Source of the DNA: Streptomyces fungicidicus
Lineage (GTDB): Bacteria; Actinomycetota; Actinomycetes; Streptomycetales; Streptomycetaceae
Direction of reading: 5' to 3'
Assembly (NCBI RefSeq): GCF_003665435.1
Contig: NZ_CP023407.1
Coordinates: forward strand, 5,071,501 to 5,135,500
Length of the DNA: 64,000 nucleotides
Position numbers and translations under genes: made by a program. The notes beneath the pieces were generated by a model. The model had not been told where the DNA came from, made no database searches, and saw only the letters and a list, made by a program, of their open reading frames with translations. Below are positions 49,881 through 57,926 of the stretch, one piece after another; position 1 is the first letter of the stretch; each line of letters starts with the position of its first letter.

Positions 49881-51059
49881 GTGTCGCTGCCACCCCTGGT
49901 CGAGCCGGCCCCCGAGCTCACCGTAGACGAGGTCCGCAGGTACTCCCGCCACCTGATCATCCCCGATGTGGGCATGGACGGGCAGAAGCGGCTGAAGAAC
50001 GCCAAGGTGCTCTTTGTGGGCGCCGGTGGCCTGGGTTCGCCGGGTCTGATGTACATGGCCGCGGCGGGCGTGGGCACGCTCGGCATCGTGGAGTTCGACG
50101 AGGTCGACGAGTCGAACCTGCAGCGTCAGGTCATCCACAGCCAGTCCGACATCGGCCGTCCCAAGGCCGAGTCCGCCCGTGACACCGTCAAGGGCATCAA
50201 CCCGTACGTGAACGTGATCCTTCACGAGGAGCGGCTCGAGGCCGACAACGTGATGGACATCTTCAGCCAGTACGACCTGATCGTCGACGGCACGGACAAC
50301 TTCGCGACCCGCTACCTGGTCAACGACGCCTGCGTGCTGCTGAACAAGCCGTACGTCTGGGGTTCGATCTACCGCTTCGACGGGCAGGCCTCGGTCTTCT
50401 GGTCCGAGCACGGCCCCTGCTACCGCTGCCTCTACCCGGAGCCGCCGCCGCCCGGCATGGTCCCCTCCTGCGCCGAGGGCGGCGTCCTGGGCGTGCTCTG
50501 CGCGTCCATCGGCTCCATCCAGGTCAACGAGGCCATCAAGCTGCTCGCCGGCATCGGCGAGCCCCTCGTCGGCCGTCTGATGATCTACGACGCCCTGGAG
50601 ATGCAGTACCGCCAGGTCAAGGTCCGCAAGGACCCCGACTGCGCGATCTGCGGCGAGAACCCGACCGTCACCGAGCTCATCGACTACGAGGCCTTCTGCG
50701 GCGTCGTCTCCGAGGAGGCCCAGGCGGCGGCCGCCGACTCCACGATCACTCCCAAGCAGCTCAAGGAGTGGATCGACGACGGCGAGAGCATCGAGCTCAT
50801 CGACGTCCGTGAGCCGAACGAGTTCGAGATCGTCTCCATCCCGGGCGCCCGGCTGATCCCCAAGAACGAGTTCCTGATGGGCAACGCCCTGGAGAGCCTG
50901 CCGCAGGACAAGAAGATCGTCCTGAACTGCAAGACGGGCGTCCGCAGTGCGGAAGTCCTCGCCGTCCTGAAGTCCGCGGGCTTCGCCGACGCCGTCCACG
51001 TGGGCGGCGGCGTGATCGGCTGGGTCAACCAGATCGAGCCCGAGAAGCCGGTCTACTGA
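49881..51059 (+). CDS. moeZ: adenylyltransferase/sulfurtransferase MoeZ
   Basis: A 392-residue fusion of a ThiF/MoeB-type domain and a rhodanese domain. VGAGGLGS at 46-53 binds ATP, C180/C183 and C254/C257 bind zinc, and the rhodanese active Cys is C350 in NCKTGVRSAE. It adenylates and thiocarboxylates the C-termini of small sulfur carriers (MoaD, ThiS, CysO and natural-product carriers), so one enzyme serves molybdopterin, thiamine, cysteine and others. GTG start with CGGAG about 6 nt upstream. In mycobacteria moeZ (Rv3206c) also lies next to the DUF3152 gene. A perfect terminator follows. Confidence 0.95.
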   Translation: MSLPPLVEPAPELTVDEVRRYSRHLIIPDVGMDGQKRLKNAKVLFVGAGGLGSPGLMYMAAAGVGTLGIVEFDEVDESNLQRQVIHSQSDIGRPKAESARDTVKGINPYVNVILHEERLEADNVMDIFSQYDLIVDGTDNFATRYLVNDACVLLNKPYVWGSIYRFDGQASVFWSEHGPCYRCLYPEPPPPGMVPSCAEGGVLGVLCASIGSIQVNEAIKLLAGIGEPLVGRLMIYDALEMQYRQVKVRKDPDCAICGENPTVTELIDYEAFCGVVSEEAQAAAADSTITPKQLKEWIDDGESIELIDVREPNEFEIVSIPGARLIPKNEFLMGNALESLPQDKKIVLNCKTGVRSAEVLAVLKSAGFADAVHVGGGVIGWVNQIEPEKPVY

Positions 51060-51087
51060 CAGACACCGGACCCTGACGAGGTCGGGG

Positions 51088-51124
51088 CGGGGGCTCCGCG
51101 CACGACGAGTGCGCGGAGCCCCCG
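51088..51124. terminator. strong bidirectional terminator
   Basis: Perfect 16-bp arms, CGGGGGCTCCGCGCAC (51088-51103) and its complement at 51109-51124, loop GACGA. It lies between converging moeZ and the first peptidase gene. Confidence 0.88.
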
Positions 51125-51127
51125 TCG

Positions 51128-52615
51128 TCATGAGCAGACCTTGCCGTCCTCGGGCACCGTGCCGTCCAGCAGGTAGGCGTTCACCGTGGAGTCGACGCAG
51201 TCGCTCCCGCTGCCGTACGCGCCATGGCCCTCGCCCTTCCAGGTGAGCACCACGCCGACGCCCTCGCCCAGCTCGTCGGCCATCCTCCGTGCACCCTCGT
51301 ACGGCGTGGCCGGGTCGCCGGTGTTGCCCACGACGAGGACCGGCTTCGCGCCCGGCGCGCTCACCTCCGGGGTGTCGTACTGGCCGGGGACCGGCCAGTC
51401 GTGGCACCAGCCGGCCGTGTCCCAGCCGAGGAAGGACCCGAACACGGGGGAGATCTCCTCGAACTCGGGCAGCAGCCGCTTCGTCTCCTCGAGGGTGGGC
51501 CGCTGCTTGTCGTCCAGGCACGATATGACCCGCTGGGAGTGGGTCGTCGTGCCGTAGCCTCCCGAGTCGTCGCGCTCGTTGTAGCCGTCGGCGAGCGCCA
51601 GCAGCTCCGAGCCGTCCCCCTCCTCCGCGGCCTCGAGCGCGCTGGTCAGCACCGGCCAGCTGCTCTTGCTGTACAGCGGCAGGACGATGCCGGTCAGCGC
51701 CAGCGTCTGTGTCAGCTCCCGCCCGGGCGAGGACGTCGGCAGCGGTTCGGAGTCGATCCGGTCCAGCAGCCCGGCGATCTCCCGCGACCCCTGTTCGGGG
51801 TCCCGCCCGGTGGACTTCAGGTAGTTGTCGAGCGCCGTCTGGAAGCCCCGGGTCTGGTTCTTGGCGTGGCCGAACGTGTCGGCGCTCGGGTCGACCACCG
51901 CGTCGAGCGTCATCCGCCCCACCTTCTTCGGGAACAGGTGGGCGTAGACACCGCCGAGTTCGGTGCCGTAGGAGATGCCGAAGTAGTTCAGCCGGTCGTC
52001 GCCGAGGACCTGGCGGATGCGGTCCATGTCGCGAGCGGTGTCGGTGGTCGAGACGTGCGCCATCAGCTTCCCGGCGGCCTTCTGGCAGCCCTTGCCGAAG
52101 CCGGCGGCGTCCTCGAGGAACGTCCGCTCCTCGGCCGGGGTGTCCGGGGTGCCGTCCACGGACGACTCGGCGGCCTGGATGTCCTTGTCGTCGCGGCAGC
52201 GGACGCCCTCGCTGGCGGCGACCCCGCGCGGATCCCAGCTCACCAGGTCGTAGCGCTCGCGCAGTTCGGAGACCGAGGCGGCGTAGGACGGCATCATGGA
52301 CACGCCCGAGCCGCCGGGCCCGCCGAAGTTGAAGAGCAGCGAGCCGAGGCGGTCGTCTCCGGTGGCCTTGGCCCGGATGAGGGCCAGCCCGATCGTGGAG
52401 CCGTCCGGTTTCGACCAGTCCAGCGGCACCCGGAGGGTGGCGCACTGCCAGTCGCCCCCCGGCGCGGGGGTGTCACCGGAGGCCTTGCAGCGCCCCCAGT
52501 CCAGGGCCGTGCCACCGCTCCTTCCGTCGTCGCCGGACGAGCCGCCGCCGGTACAGCCGGCCGTCAGCAGCGCGGCGGCGGCCGTGAGGGCCGCCCACCG
52601 TGTGAAACGGGTCAT
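51128..52615 (-). CDS. secreted lipoprotein tripeptidyl-aminopeptidase-type alpha/beta-hydrolase (copy 1)
   Basis: A 495-residue exported protein with lipobox LTAGC after a hydrophobic signal. The alpha/beta-hydrolase core has FNFGGPGGSG (oxyanion hole), the nucleophile in GISYGTELGG, and a C-terminal TAP-like domain with the acid in VGNTGDPATPYEGARRMA and the His in GEGHGAYGSGSDC. Family members cut N-terminal tripeptides from secreted proteins (SlpD/SlpE/Tap group). ATG 52615 is preferred to ATG 52624, which has no room for its ribosome site. About 60 percent identity by eye to the next gene over the best blocks shows recent duplication. Confidence 0.92.
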   Translation of the reverse strand: MTRFTRWAALTAAAALLTAGCTGGGSSGDDGRSGGTALDWGRCKASGDTPAPGGDWQCATLRVPLDWSKPDGSTIGLALIRAKATGDDRLGSLLFNFGGPGGSGVSMMPSYAASVSELRERYDLVSWDPRGVAASEGVRCRDDKDIQAAESSVDGTPDTPAEERTFLEDAAGFGKGCQKAAGKLMAHVSTTDTARDMDRIRQVLGDDRLNYFGISYGTELGGVYAHLFPKKVGRMTLDAVVDPSADTFGHAKNQTRGFQTALDNYLKSTGRDPEQGSREIAGLLDRIDSEPLPTSSPGRELTQTLALTGIVLPLYSKSSWPVLTSALEAAEEGDGSELLALADGYNERDDSGGYGTTTHSQRVISCLDDKQRPTLEETKRLLPEFEEISPVFGSFLGWDTAGWCHDWPVPGQYDTPEVSAPGAKPVLVVGNTGDPATPYEGARRMADELGEGVGVVLTWKGEGHGAYGSGSDCVDSTVNAYLLDGTVPEDGKVCS

Positions 52616-52777
52616 GTGCCACATCCCCCCTCTCTGGCCGTCCGCACCGTGCCGCGGATGGCGGTCAGGCCATGGTAGGCAGATCCGCCGTCCGCCGCCG
52701 CGACCTGTGGATAACGCTCTGACCTGCGGTTTTAAAGTGAGCGTGACGGTGAACGCGGCAGCGGGCGTGACGTCCGC

Positions 52778-54328
52778 TCACGAACAGACGGTCCCGGCTT
52801 CCGGCACTTTCCCGTCCAGGAGATAACCGTCCACCGCTGCCCGCACGCACCTGTTCCTGCTGTCGTACGCTCCGTGCCCCTGCCCCTTGTACGTCAGTTC
52901 CACACCGACGCCCCGCCCGAGAGCCTGCGCCATCCTGCGCGCCCCCTCGTACGGGGTGGCCGGATCGCCCGTGTTGCCGATGACCAGGATCGGGGCCGCG
53001 CCGGGGGCGTGGACGTCCGGATGGTCGGCGGCTCCCGCCACCGCCCAGTCGGTGCAGCCGACCAGACCCCACGCCAGGTACTCACCGAACAGCGCGGAGG
53101 CGGCCCGGAACTCCGGGAGCGCGCGCTCCACGTCCCCGGCGGTGTAACGGGGTTTGTCGTCGGCGCAGTTGATGGCCACGTTGGCCGGGACGAGGTTGCT
53201 GTACCCGCCGTTCTCGCTGCGGCCGTTCATCGAGTCGGACAGCACCATCAGAATCGTTCCGTCGCCGTCGTACGCCTGGTCGAGGCCGTCGGTGAGGTAG
53301 GGCCAGAAGTCCTTCGAGTACAGGGCCTGGGCGATCCCGCTGGTCGCCGCGGTCTGGGTCAGCTCGCGCGGGAAGATGCCGGGCAGGGGTTCGCCGTCAA
53401 GGTCCTTCAGCAGCTTGGCGATACGGTTCTTCACGTCCTGCGCGCTGTCGCCGACCGGGCACTCCTCGGTCCCCGAGACGCAGTCCTCGGCGTAGTTGTC
53501 GAGTGCGAGCTGGAACCCGCGGGCCTGTCCGAGCGAGCCCTGTTCCGCGTTCTCCGTGGGGTCGACGACCGCGTCGAACACGGCCCGGCCCACCTTCTTC
53601 GGGAACAGGTGGGCGTAGACACCGCCGAGTTCCGTGCCGTAGGAGACGCCGAAGTAGTGCAGCGCGTCGTCGCCGAGGACCTGGCGCATCAGGTCCAGGT
53701 CGCGGGCCGCGTCCGTGGTGCGCACATGGGGCAGGACCCGCTCGGAGTTGTTCTCGCAGGCCGCGTTGAACTTCTTGGTGCTGTCCAGCAGCTCCGTGCG
53801 TTCGGCGTTGTCGTCGGGGGTGGCGTCCTGCTGGAAGTACGCGTCGAGCTGCCGGTCGTTCTCACAGATCACGGGGTCGCTGCGGCCGACCCCGCGGGGG
53901 TCGAAGCTCACCAGGTCGTAGCGGGTGCGCAGGGTCGCGTAGTCCTCGCCGAACGCGGGCAGCGCGGTGACGCCGGAGCCGCCAGGTCCGCCGAAGTTGA
54001 AGATCAGGGAGCCGATGCGCTCGCTCGCCGCGCCGCTCGACCTGGCCCGGATCAGGGCGAGACCGATGGTGTCGCCCCCGGGTTCGCTCCAGTCCAGCGG
54101 CGCCTTCAGCGTGGCGCAGCTCCAGGTGCCCCGCGGGCCCGGCAGCGGGGAGGGGGCGGTGCCGCCGCCCTGCGCCTCGTCCGGAGCCGGGCAGTCCTTC
54201 CAGTCGAGCTGCTGCTCCGTCAGGTCCGCGTCCTTGTCGTCGCTCCCGCCGCAGCCCGCCAGCGGCGCGGACAGCAGGAGGGCGGAGAGGGTCAGGACGG
54301 CGGCACGCGGGCGGAAGGGGCGGAGCAT
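52778..54328 (-). CDS. secreted lipoprotein tripeptidyl-aminopeptidase-type alpha/beta-hydrolase (copy 2)
   Basis: A 516-residue paralogue of the preceding gene, same strand. It has lipobox LAGC, FNFGGPGGSGV, nucleophile GVSYGTELGG, IGNTGDPATPYEGARRMAQ and GQGHGAYDSRNRC. The two share whole blocks such as GGVYAHLFPKKVGR. It has extra Cys pairs (EDCVSGTEEC) not found in copy 1. The 162-nt gap between them has a TACCAT -10-like sequence, so copy 1 may have its own promoter. ATG 54328 has only GGGAG directly before it, so the start is less certain. Confidence 0.92.
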   Translation of the reverse strand: MLRPFRPRAAVLTLSALLLSAPLAGCGGSDDKDADLTEQQLDWKDCPAPDEAQGGGTAPSPLPGPRGTWSCATLKAPLDWSEPGGDTIGLALIRARSSGAASERIGSLIFNFGGPGGSGVTALPAFGEDYATLRTRYDLVSFDPRGVGRSDPVICENDRQLDAYFQQDATPDDNAERTELLDSTKKFNAACENNSERVLPHVRTTDAARDLDLMRQVLGDDALHYFGVSYGTELGGVYAHLFPKKVGRAVFDAVVDPTENAEQGSLGQARGFQLALDNYAEDCVSGTEECPVGDSAQDVKNRIAKLLKDLDGEPLPGIFPRELTQTAATSGIAQALYSKDFWPYLTDGLDQAYDGDGTILMVLSDSMNGRSENGGYSNLVPANVAINCADDKPRYTAGDVERALPEFRAASALFGEYLAWGLVGCTDWAVAGAADHPDVHAPGAAPILVIGNTGDPATPYEGARRMAQALGRGVGVELTYKGQGHGAYDSRNRCVRAAVDGYLLDGKVPEAGTVCS

Positions 54329-54411
54329 GCTCCCATCTTGCGGTCGCCCCGTACGGCACGCGCGGGGCACGGGCCGTACGAGGGAGAACCTCCCGGCACA
54401 GAGCCGCCGGC

Positions 54412-57096
54412 CTACAGCGCCGCCTTGCGCGTGAGGTGGTTGAAGGCCAGCCAGCCCGGCAGCACCGGCAGCCACAGTGTCAGCAGCCGGAAGAGCAGCA
54501 CCGCCGGCGCGGCGACCTCCTTGGGGAGCCCGACCGCGATCAGACCGACCGTCAGGGTCGCCTCCACCGCGCCCACACCGCCCGGTGTCGGGGCCGCCGA
54601 CCCCAGGGCGTTGCCGGCGAGGAACACGACGGCGACGCTGGCGATGCTGACCGAGGTCGTGTCGTCGCCGAACGCCCGGATCGAGGCGTCCAGGCACATC
54701 ACGAAGCAGGCGGTCAGCAGCAGCATGCCGCCGATCCCGGTGACCAGCTTCTGCGGCCGCTGCAGCACGTCCAGCATGCGCGGCACGACCCCGGCGAAGA
54801 GCGACCGCACGCGGGTGACGACGAACTTGCGCAGGAACGGCACCGAGGTCACCACGAGCACCAGCACCGCCACCGTCAGCAGGCCCCCGATGACCGTGCG
54901 GGAGGGGGTGAGGGAGGGCGTCTTCTCGGTGCCGGTGAGATAGCCGAAGGAGAGCAGCATCAGGATGTGGCAGCCGAGCCCGAAGAGCTGCGACGCGCCC
55001 ACGCTCGCCACCGCGAGCCCCGGCCGCACCCCCGCGCGCTGCAGGAACCGCGTGTTCAGGGCGACCCCGCCCACGGCCGCGGGGGCGACGATCTTCACGA
55101 ACGACCCGGCGACCTGAGCCGCCACGGTCCGCGGGAACGGCACCCGCTCCGGGACGAACCCCAGCAGGGCCATGGCGGCCGCGACGTAACTGGCGGCGGA
55201 GAACAGTACCGCCGCGGCCACCCAGCCCCACTCGGCGTTGGCGATGAGCGGGCCGAACTCGATGTGGGTGAGCTGCGTCAGCAGGAAGTACGCGCCGATC
55301 GCACCGGCGATGAAACTGATCAGGGTCCGCGGCCGCACCCGCTCCAGGCGGGCAGGTTCCACCGGGGCCTGCGGCCTGATCCGCAGCACCTCGTGCCGGA
55401 TCTGGGAGAGCAGGTCCTCCTCGCGCGCCTCGTCCATGGCTTCGTCGAGGGCCCGTTTCTCGGCCCGCTGCTCCGCGCGGACGGCCTTCTTGTCGGGCTT
55501 GTCTGTCTTGTCGGGCCCGGCTTCGCCGGCGTCCTGCTCCGCGCGGCCCGCCTTCGACTGCCGGGAGGCCTCCAGGACCGCCTCACGTTCGCGCTCCGCC
55601 CTTTCGCGGGCCAGCCTGCGCAGCGTCCCGCGCGTGGAACGGCTCAGCGCGATGGGCTGGAGCATCGGCAGACAGTCCGCCACGGTGTCGGGGCCGAGGA
55701 CGCTCAGCGCCGAGGCCACCGCGCGTTCGGCGCCCACCCTGAGGCCCAGCGTCACCAGCAGCTGGGAGGTGTCCATGCGGAGCAGCAGATCGCCGGCCGC
55801 GATCTCGCCGACGCGCAGATCGGTGAGGATCACGGTGCCGGAACGGTCCACCAGGATGGCGTCGCCCACCAGCCTGCGGTGCGCGATACGGCGGGACTGC
55901 AGGGCCTGTACCTGGCGCCAGGTGTCCCGCAGAAGGTCGTCGGTGATCTCCTCGTCCGGCAGCGAGTCCAGGGTGCGCCCGCCGCTGTGCTCGTAGACGA
56001 GCATGACCGCGTCGGGGCCGAGCTCGGAGGTCGCGATCAGCTTGGGCGCGTTGGCGCCCGCCGCGATGGCCGCGTAGGCCAGCAGCGCCTCCTGCTCCAG
56101 CGCCTGGCGCAGCGACTGCAGGCTGCTGCGGGTGGCGAAGCCGCGCAGGGCCAGGTTGCGCCACGCGCGGTAGAAGAAGCCCTGCGCCTGCTGTTCCCGG
56201 TCGACGACGGTGACGTCGAGCGGCGGGCCGTCCTCCAGGGTGACGAAGTACCGGCGTCCCCGGTCCCCGGTCTCGGAGGCGTCGCCGGACTCCACGCGCG
56301 AGGCGGTCACGGGGTGGAAGCCGACGGTCTGCAGGCCGGCCATCAGGGTGCGGCCGGTGGGGCGCACGTTGGGCGAACCCACCGCGTAGAGGGTGCCGTA
56401 GGCGACGGTCCAGCCGATCAGGACGGTCAGGATGATCGAGAACGGTGTCGTGTAGCCGGTGACGAGCATGGAGAAGGCGTCGAGGAGCAGCACCACCCAC
56501 AGCACCGCGCGCCACCGGGGTCTGCGGGACATGCCCACGGCCGTCATGTACGCGATCACCGGGGCCAGATATCCGTGCACCGGGTCGGTGAGGGCGTGGA
56601 TGTCGCCGGGGGAGGGCTGGGTGAGCGCCTCCTGGATGGAGTCCGGGGCGGCGCGCGCGACCCACAGGTCGGTGGCGAGTGTCACACCGTGGGCGAGGAC
56701 GGCGGCGAGCACGCCGTCGGCGATCCGCAGGCCGTCCCGTTTGATCAGCCGTTCGATGGCGAAGGCCACCGGCACCAGGAGGATCGCGATGCTGGAAGCC
56801 AGTCCCGCGATCTTGATCAGCAGGTCGGGGGCCTGACCGGTGCCCTTGTTGATGTCCTGTTCCAGCCCCGACGTGGTGCCGTGGGCGAACGCGGCGATCG
56901 CCAGCAGCAGCACCACGGCGAGCACGCCGGCCAGGAGCCGCATGAGGTCGGAGGGGCGGTGCACCCGCGCGGGAAGCAGCGGTTCGTCGCCCTCCACCTC
57001 GTCGATGTGCGCCGTCTCGGGCTCGGCGGTGTCCGGGCGCGACGAGGCGTCAGGGGTGCCCTCTGTGTCCTCGGGGTGCGCACCCTGCTGCTTCAT
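54412..57096 (-). CDS. LPG-synthase-like membrane protein (UPF0104) fused to a pseudokinase
   Basis: An 894-residue protein. The N-terminal 240 residues hold about six membrane helices. Then follows a kinase-like domain (about 250-500): APKLIATSELGPDAVMLVYEHSGGRTL resembles the hinge, IAHRRLVGDAILVDRSGTVILTDL the catalytic loop and DFG region. The catalytic Asp of HRD is Arg (406-409, HRRL), so it should be inactive. A charged helical linker leads to a C-terminal UPF0104/LPG_synthase_TM domain with about eight helices and GNALGSAAPTPGGVGAVEATLT. It may flip or modify lipids under control of the kinase-like part. ATG 57096 follows GAGAAGAG. Confidence 0.88.
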   Translation of the reverse strand: MKQQGAHPEDTEGTPDASSRPDTAEPETAHIDEVEGDEPLLPARVHRPSDLMRLLAGVLAVVLLLAIAAFAHGTTSGLEQDINKGTGQAPDLLIKIAGLASSIAILLVPVAFAIERLIKRDGLRIADGVLAAVLAHGVTLATDLWVARAAPDSIQEALTQPSPGDIHALTDPVHGYLAPVIAYMTAVGMSRRPRWRAVLWVVLLLDAFSMLVTGYTTPFSIILTVLIGWTVAYGTLYAVGSPNVRPTGRTLMAGLQTVGFHPVTASRVESGDASETGDRGRRYFVTLEDGPPLDVTVVDREQQAQGFFYRAWRNLALRGFATRSSLQSLRQALEQEALLAYAAIAAGANAPKLIATSELGPDAVMLVYEHSGGRTLDSLPDEEITDDLLRDTWRQVQALQSRRIAHRRLVGDAILVDRSGTVILTDLRVGEIAAGDLLLRMDTSQLLVTLGLRVGAERAVASALSVLGPDTVADCLPMLQPIALSRSTRGTLRRLARERAEREREAVLEASRQSKAGRAEQDAGEAGPDKTDKPDKKAVRAEQRAEKRALDEAMDEAREEDLLSQIRHEVLRIRPQAPVEPARLERVRPRTLISFIAGAIGAYFLLTQLTHIEFGPLIANAEWGWVAAAVLFSAASYVAAAMALLGFVPERVPFPRTVAAQVAGSFVKIVAPAAVGGVALNTRFLQRAGVRPGLAVASVGASQLFGLGCHILMLLSFGYLTGTEKTPSLTPSRTVIGGLLTVAVLVLVVTSVPFLRKFVVTRVRSLFAGVVPRMLDVLQRPQKLVTGIGGMLLLTACFVMCLDASIRAFGDDTTSVSIASVAVVFLAGNALGSAAPTPGGVGAVEATLTVGLIAVGLPKEVAAPAVLLFRLLTLWLPVLPGWLAFNHLTRKAAL

Positions 57097-57252
57097 CGTC
57101 TCTTCTCGATCTTGTATCACCAGTCACCGCCCGCACGATGGTGGCATGCCGTACCGGTACAAGGGGGCATCAGGGTCCGAAAGCGGGGCGGCACAGTCTG
57201 CCCGACGCGCCGCCCGGGAGCGAGCCCCGCGGACGTGCGCGAGCGCGTCGCG

Positions 57253-57275
57253 TTGTCGGTGGGGTGGGGCAGGAT
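57253..57275 (+). promoter_or_regulatory. DNA-damage-type promoter (PafBC/RecA-NDp motif) of atl
   Basis: TTGTCGGTG (57253-57261), 8 bp, CAGGAT (57270-57275). This fits the RecA-independent damage motif TTGTCRGTG-N8-TANNNT except for C in place of T at the first -10 base. Transcription would start at 57282-57283, on an ATG. Confidence 0.65.
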
Positions 57276-57282
57276 GGACCGG

Positions 57283-57669
57283 ATGAGCCAGGAGAGCCTT
57301 GCGTCCGACGGCGGTCCGGAGCACCCGGACGCCCTGCCCGAGTACGCCGAGCGCGTCCTCGAGGTGGCCGAGCTGATTCCGCCGGGGCGCGTCATGACGT
57401 ACGGGGACGTGGCCGAGTGGCTGGGGGAGGGCGGTCCCCGGCAGGTGGGGCGCGTGATGGCCCTCTACGGGGGAGCCGTCCCGTGGTGGCGCGTCGTCCG
57501 CGCGGACGGCGTGCTGCTGCCGGGGCACGAGCCGAGGGCCCTCGGCCACTACCGCGCCGAGGGCACGCCGCTGAAGGAGGCGAGCCGGGCCGCCGAGGGC
57601 CATGTGCCACGCCTCGACATGAGGCGCGCGCGATGGGACGGCGGCGGGCACACCGAGGGTCACACCTGA
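57283..57669 (+). CDS. atl: alkyltransferase-like protein (Atl)
   Basis: A 128-residue member of the MGMT C-terminal family. GRVMTYGDVAEWLG and GRVMALYGGAVPWWRVVRADG follow the MGMT DNA-binding fold, but the alkyl-acceptor Cys of PCHRV is Trp (PWWRVV). Such proteins bind O6-alkylguanine without repairing it and hand the lesion to nucleotide excision repair. Mycobacterial Rv3204 lies at the same place. ATG 57283 coincides with the transcription start predicted from the damage-type promoter, so it is probably leaderless; an in-frame ATG at 57274 lies inside the -10 and is unlikely. Confidence 0.9.
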   Translation: MSQESLASDGGPEHPDALPEYAERVLEVAELIPPGRVMTYGDVAEWLGEGGPRQVGRVMALYGGAVPWWRVVRADGVLLPGHEPRALGHYRAEGTPLKEASRAAEGHVPRLDMRRARWDGGGHTEGHT

Positions 57670-57926
57670 CAGCTTCCGCCATCGCGCGGGCCGCCGTGTG
57701 ACCTGTGATCCCTCAGGGGAGGCCGGGGCGCATGCGCGGCATGACGTACGTTCGTGAGGCAAGGGGCAGGTGCGGCGGGAGTGGCCGGAGGGAAGAAGCG
57801 GAAGGTCTGCTTCCGTACTTTTCACCGGCGTAGCGTCGGCTGCGCGTTCCCCCTTCACCCCGCGACCACCACCCCGTACGCACGGCGAACGGACCCACAG
57901 CACACCCACCAGGACCGGCGAACCAC

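Noticed and set aside
57741..57833. 30-codon ORF upstream of adnA
   Set aside because: Arg/Gly-rich, no clear ribosome site, and lies in a likely promoter region.
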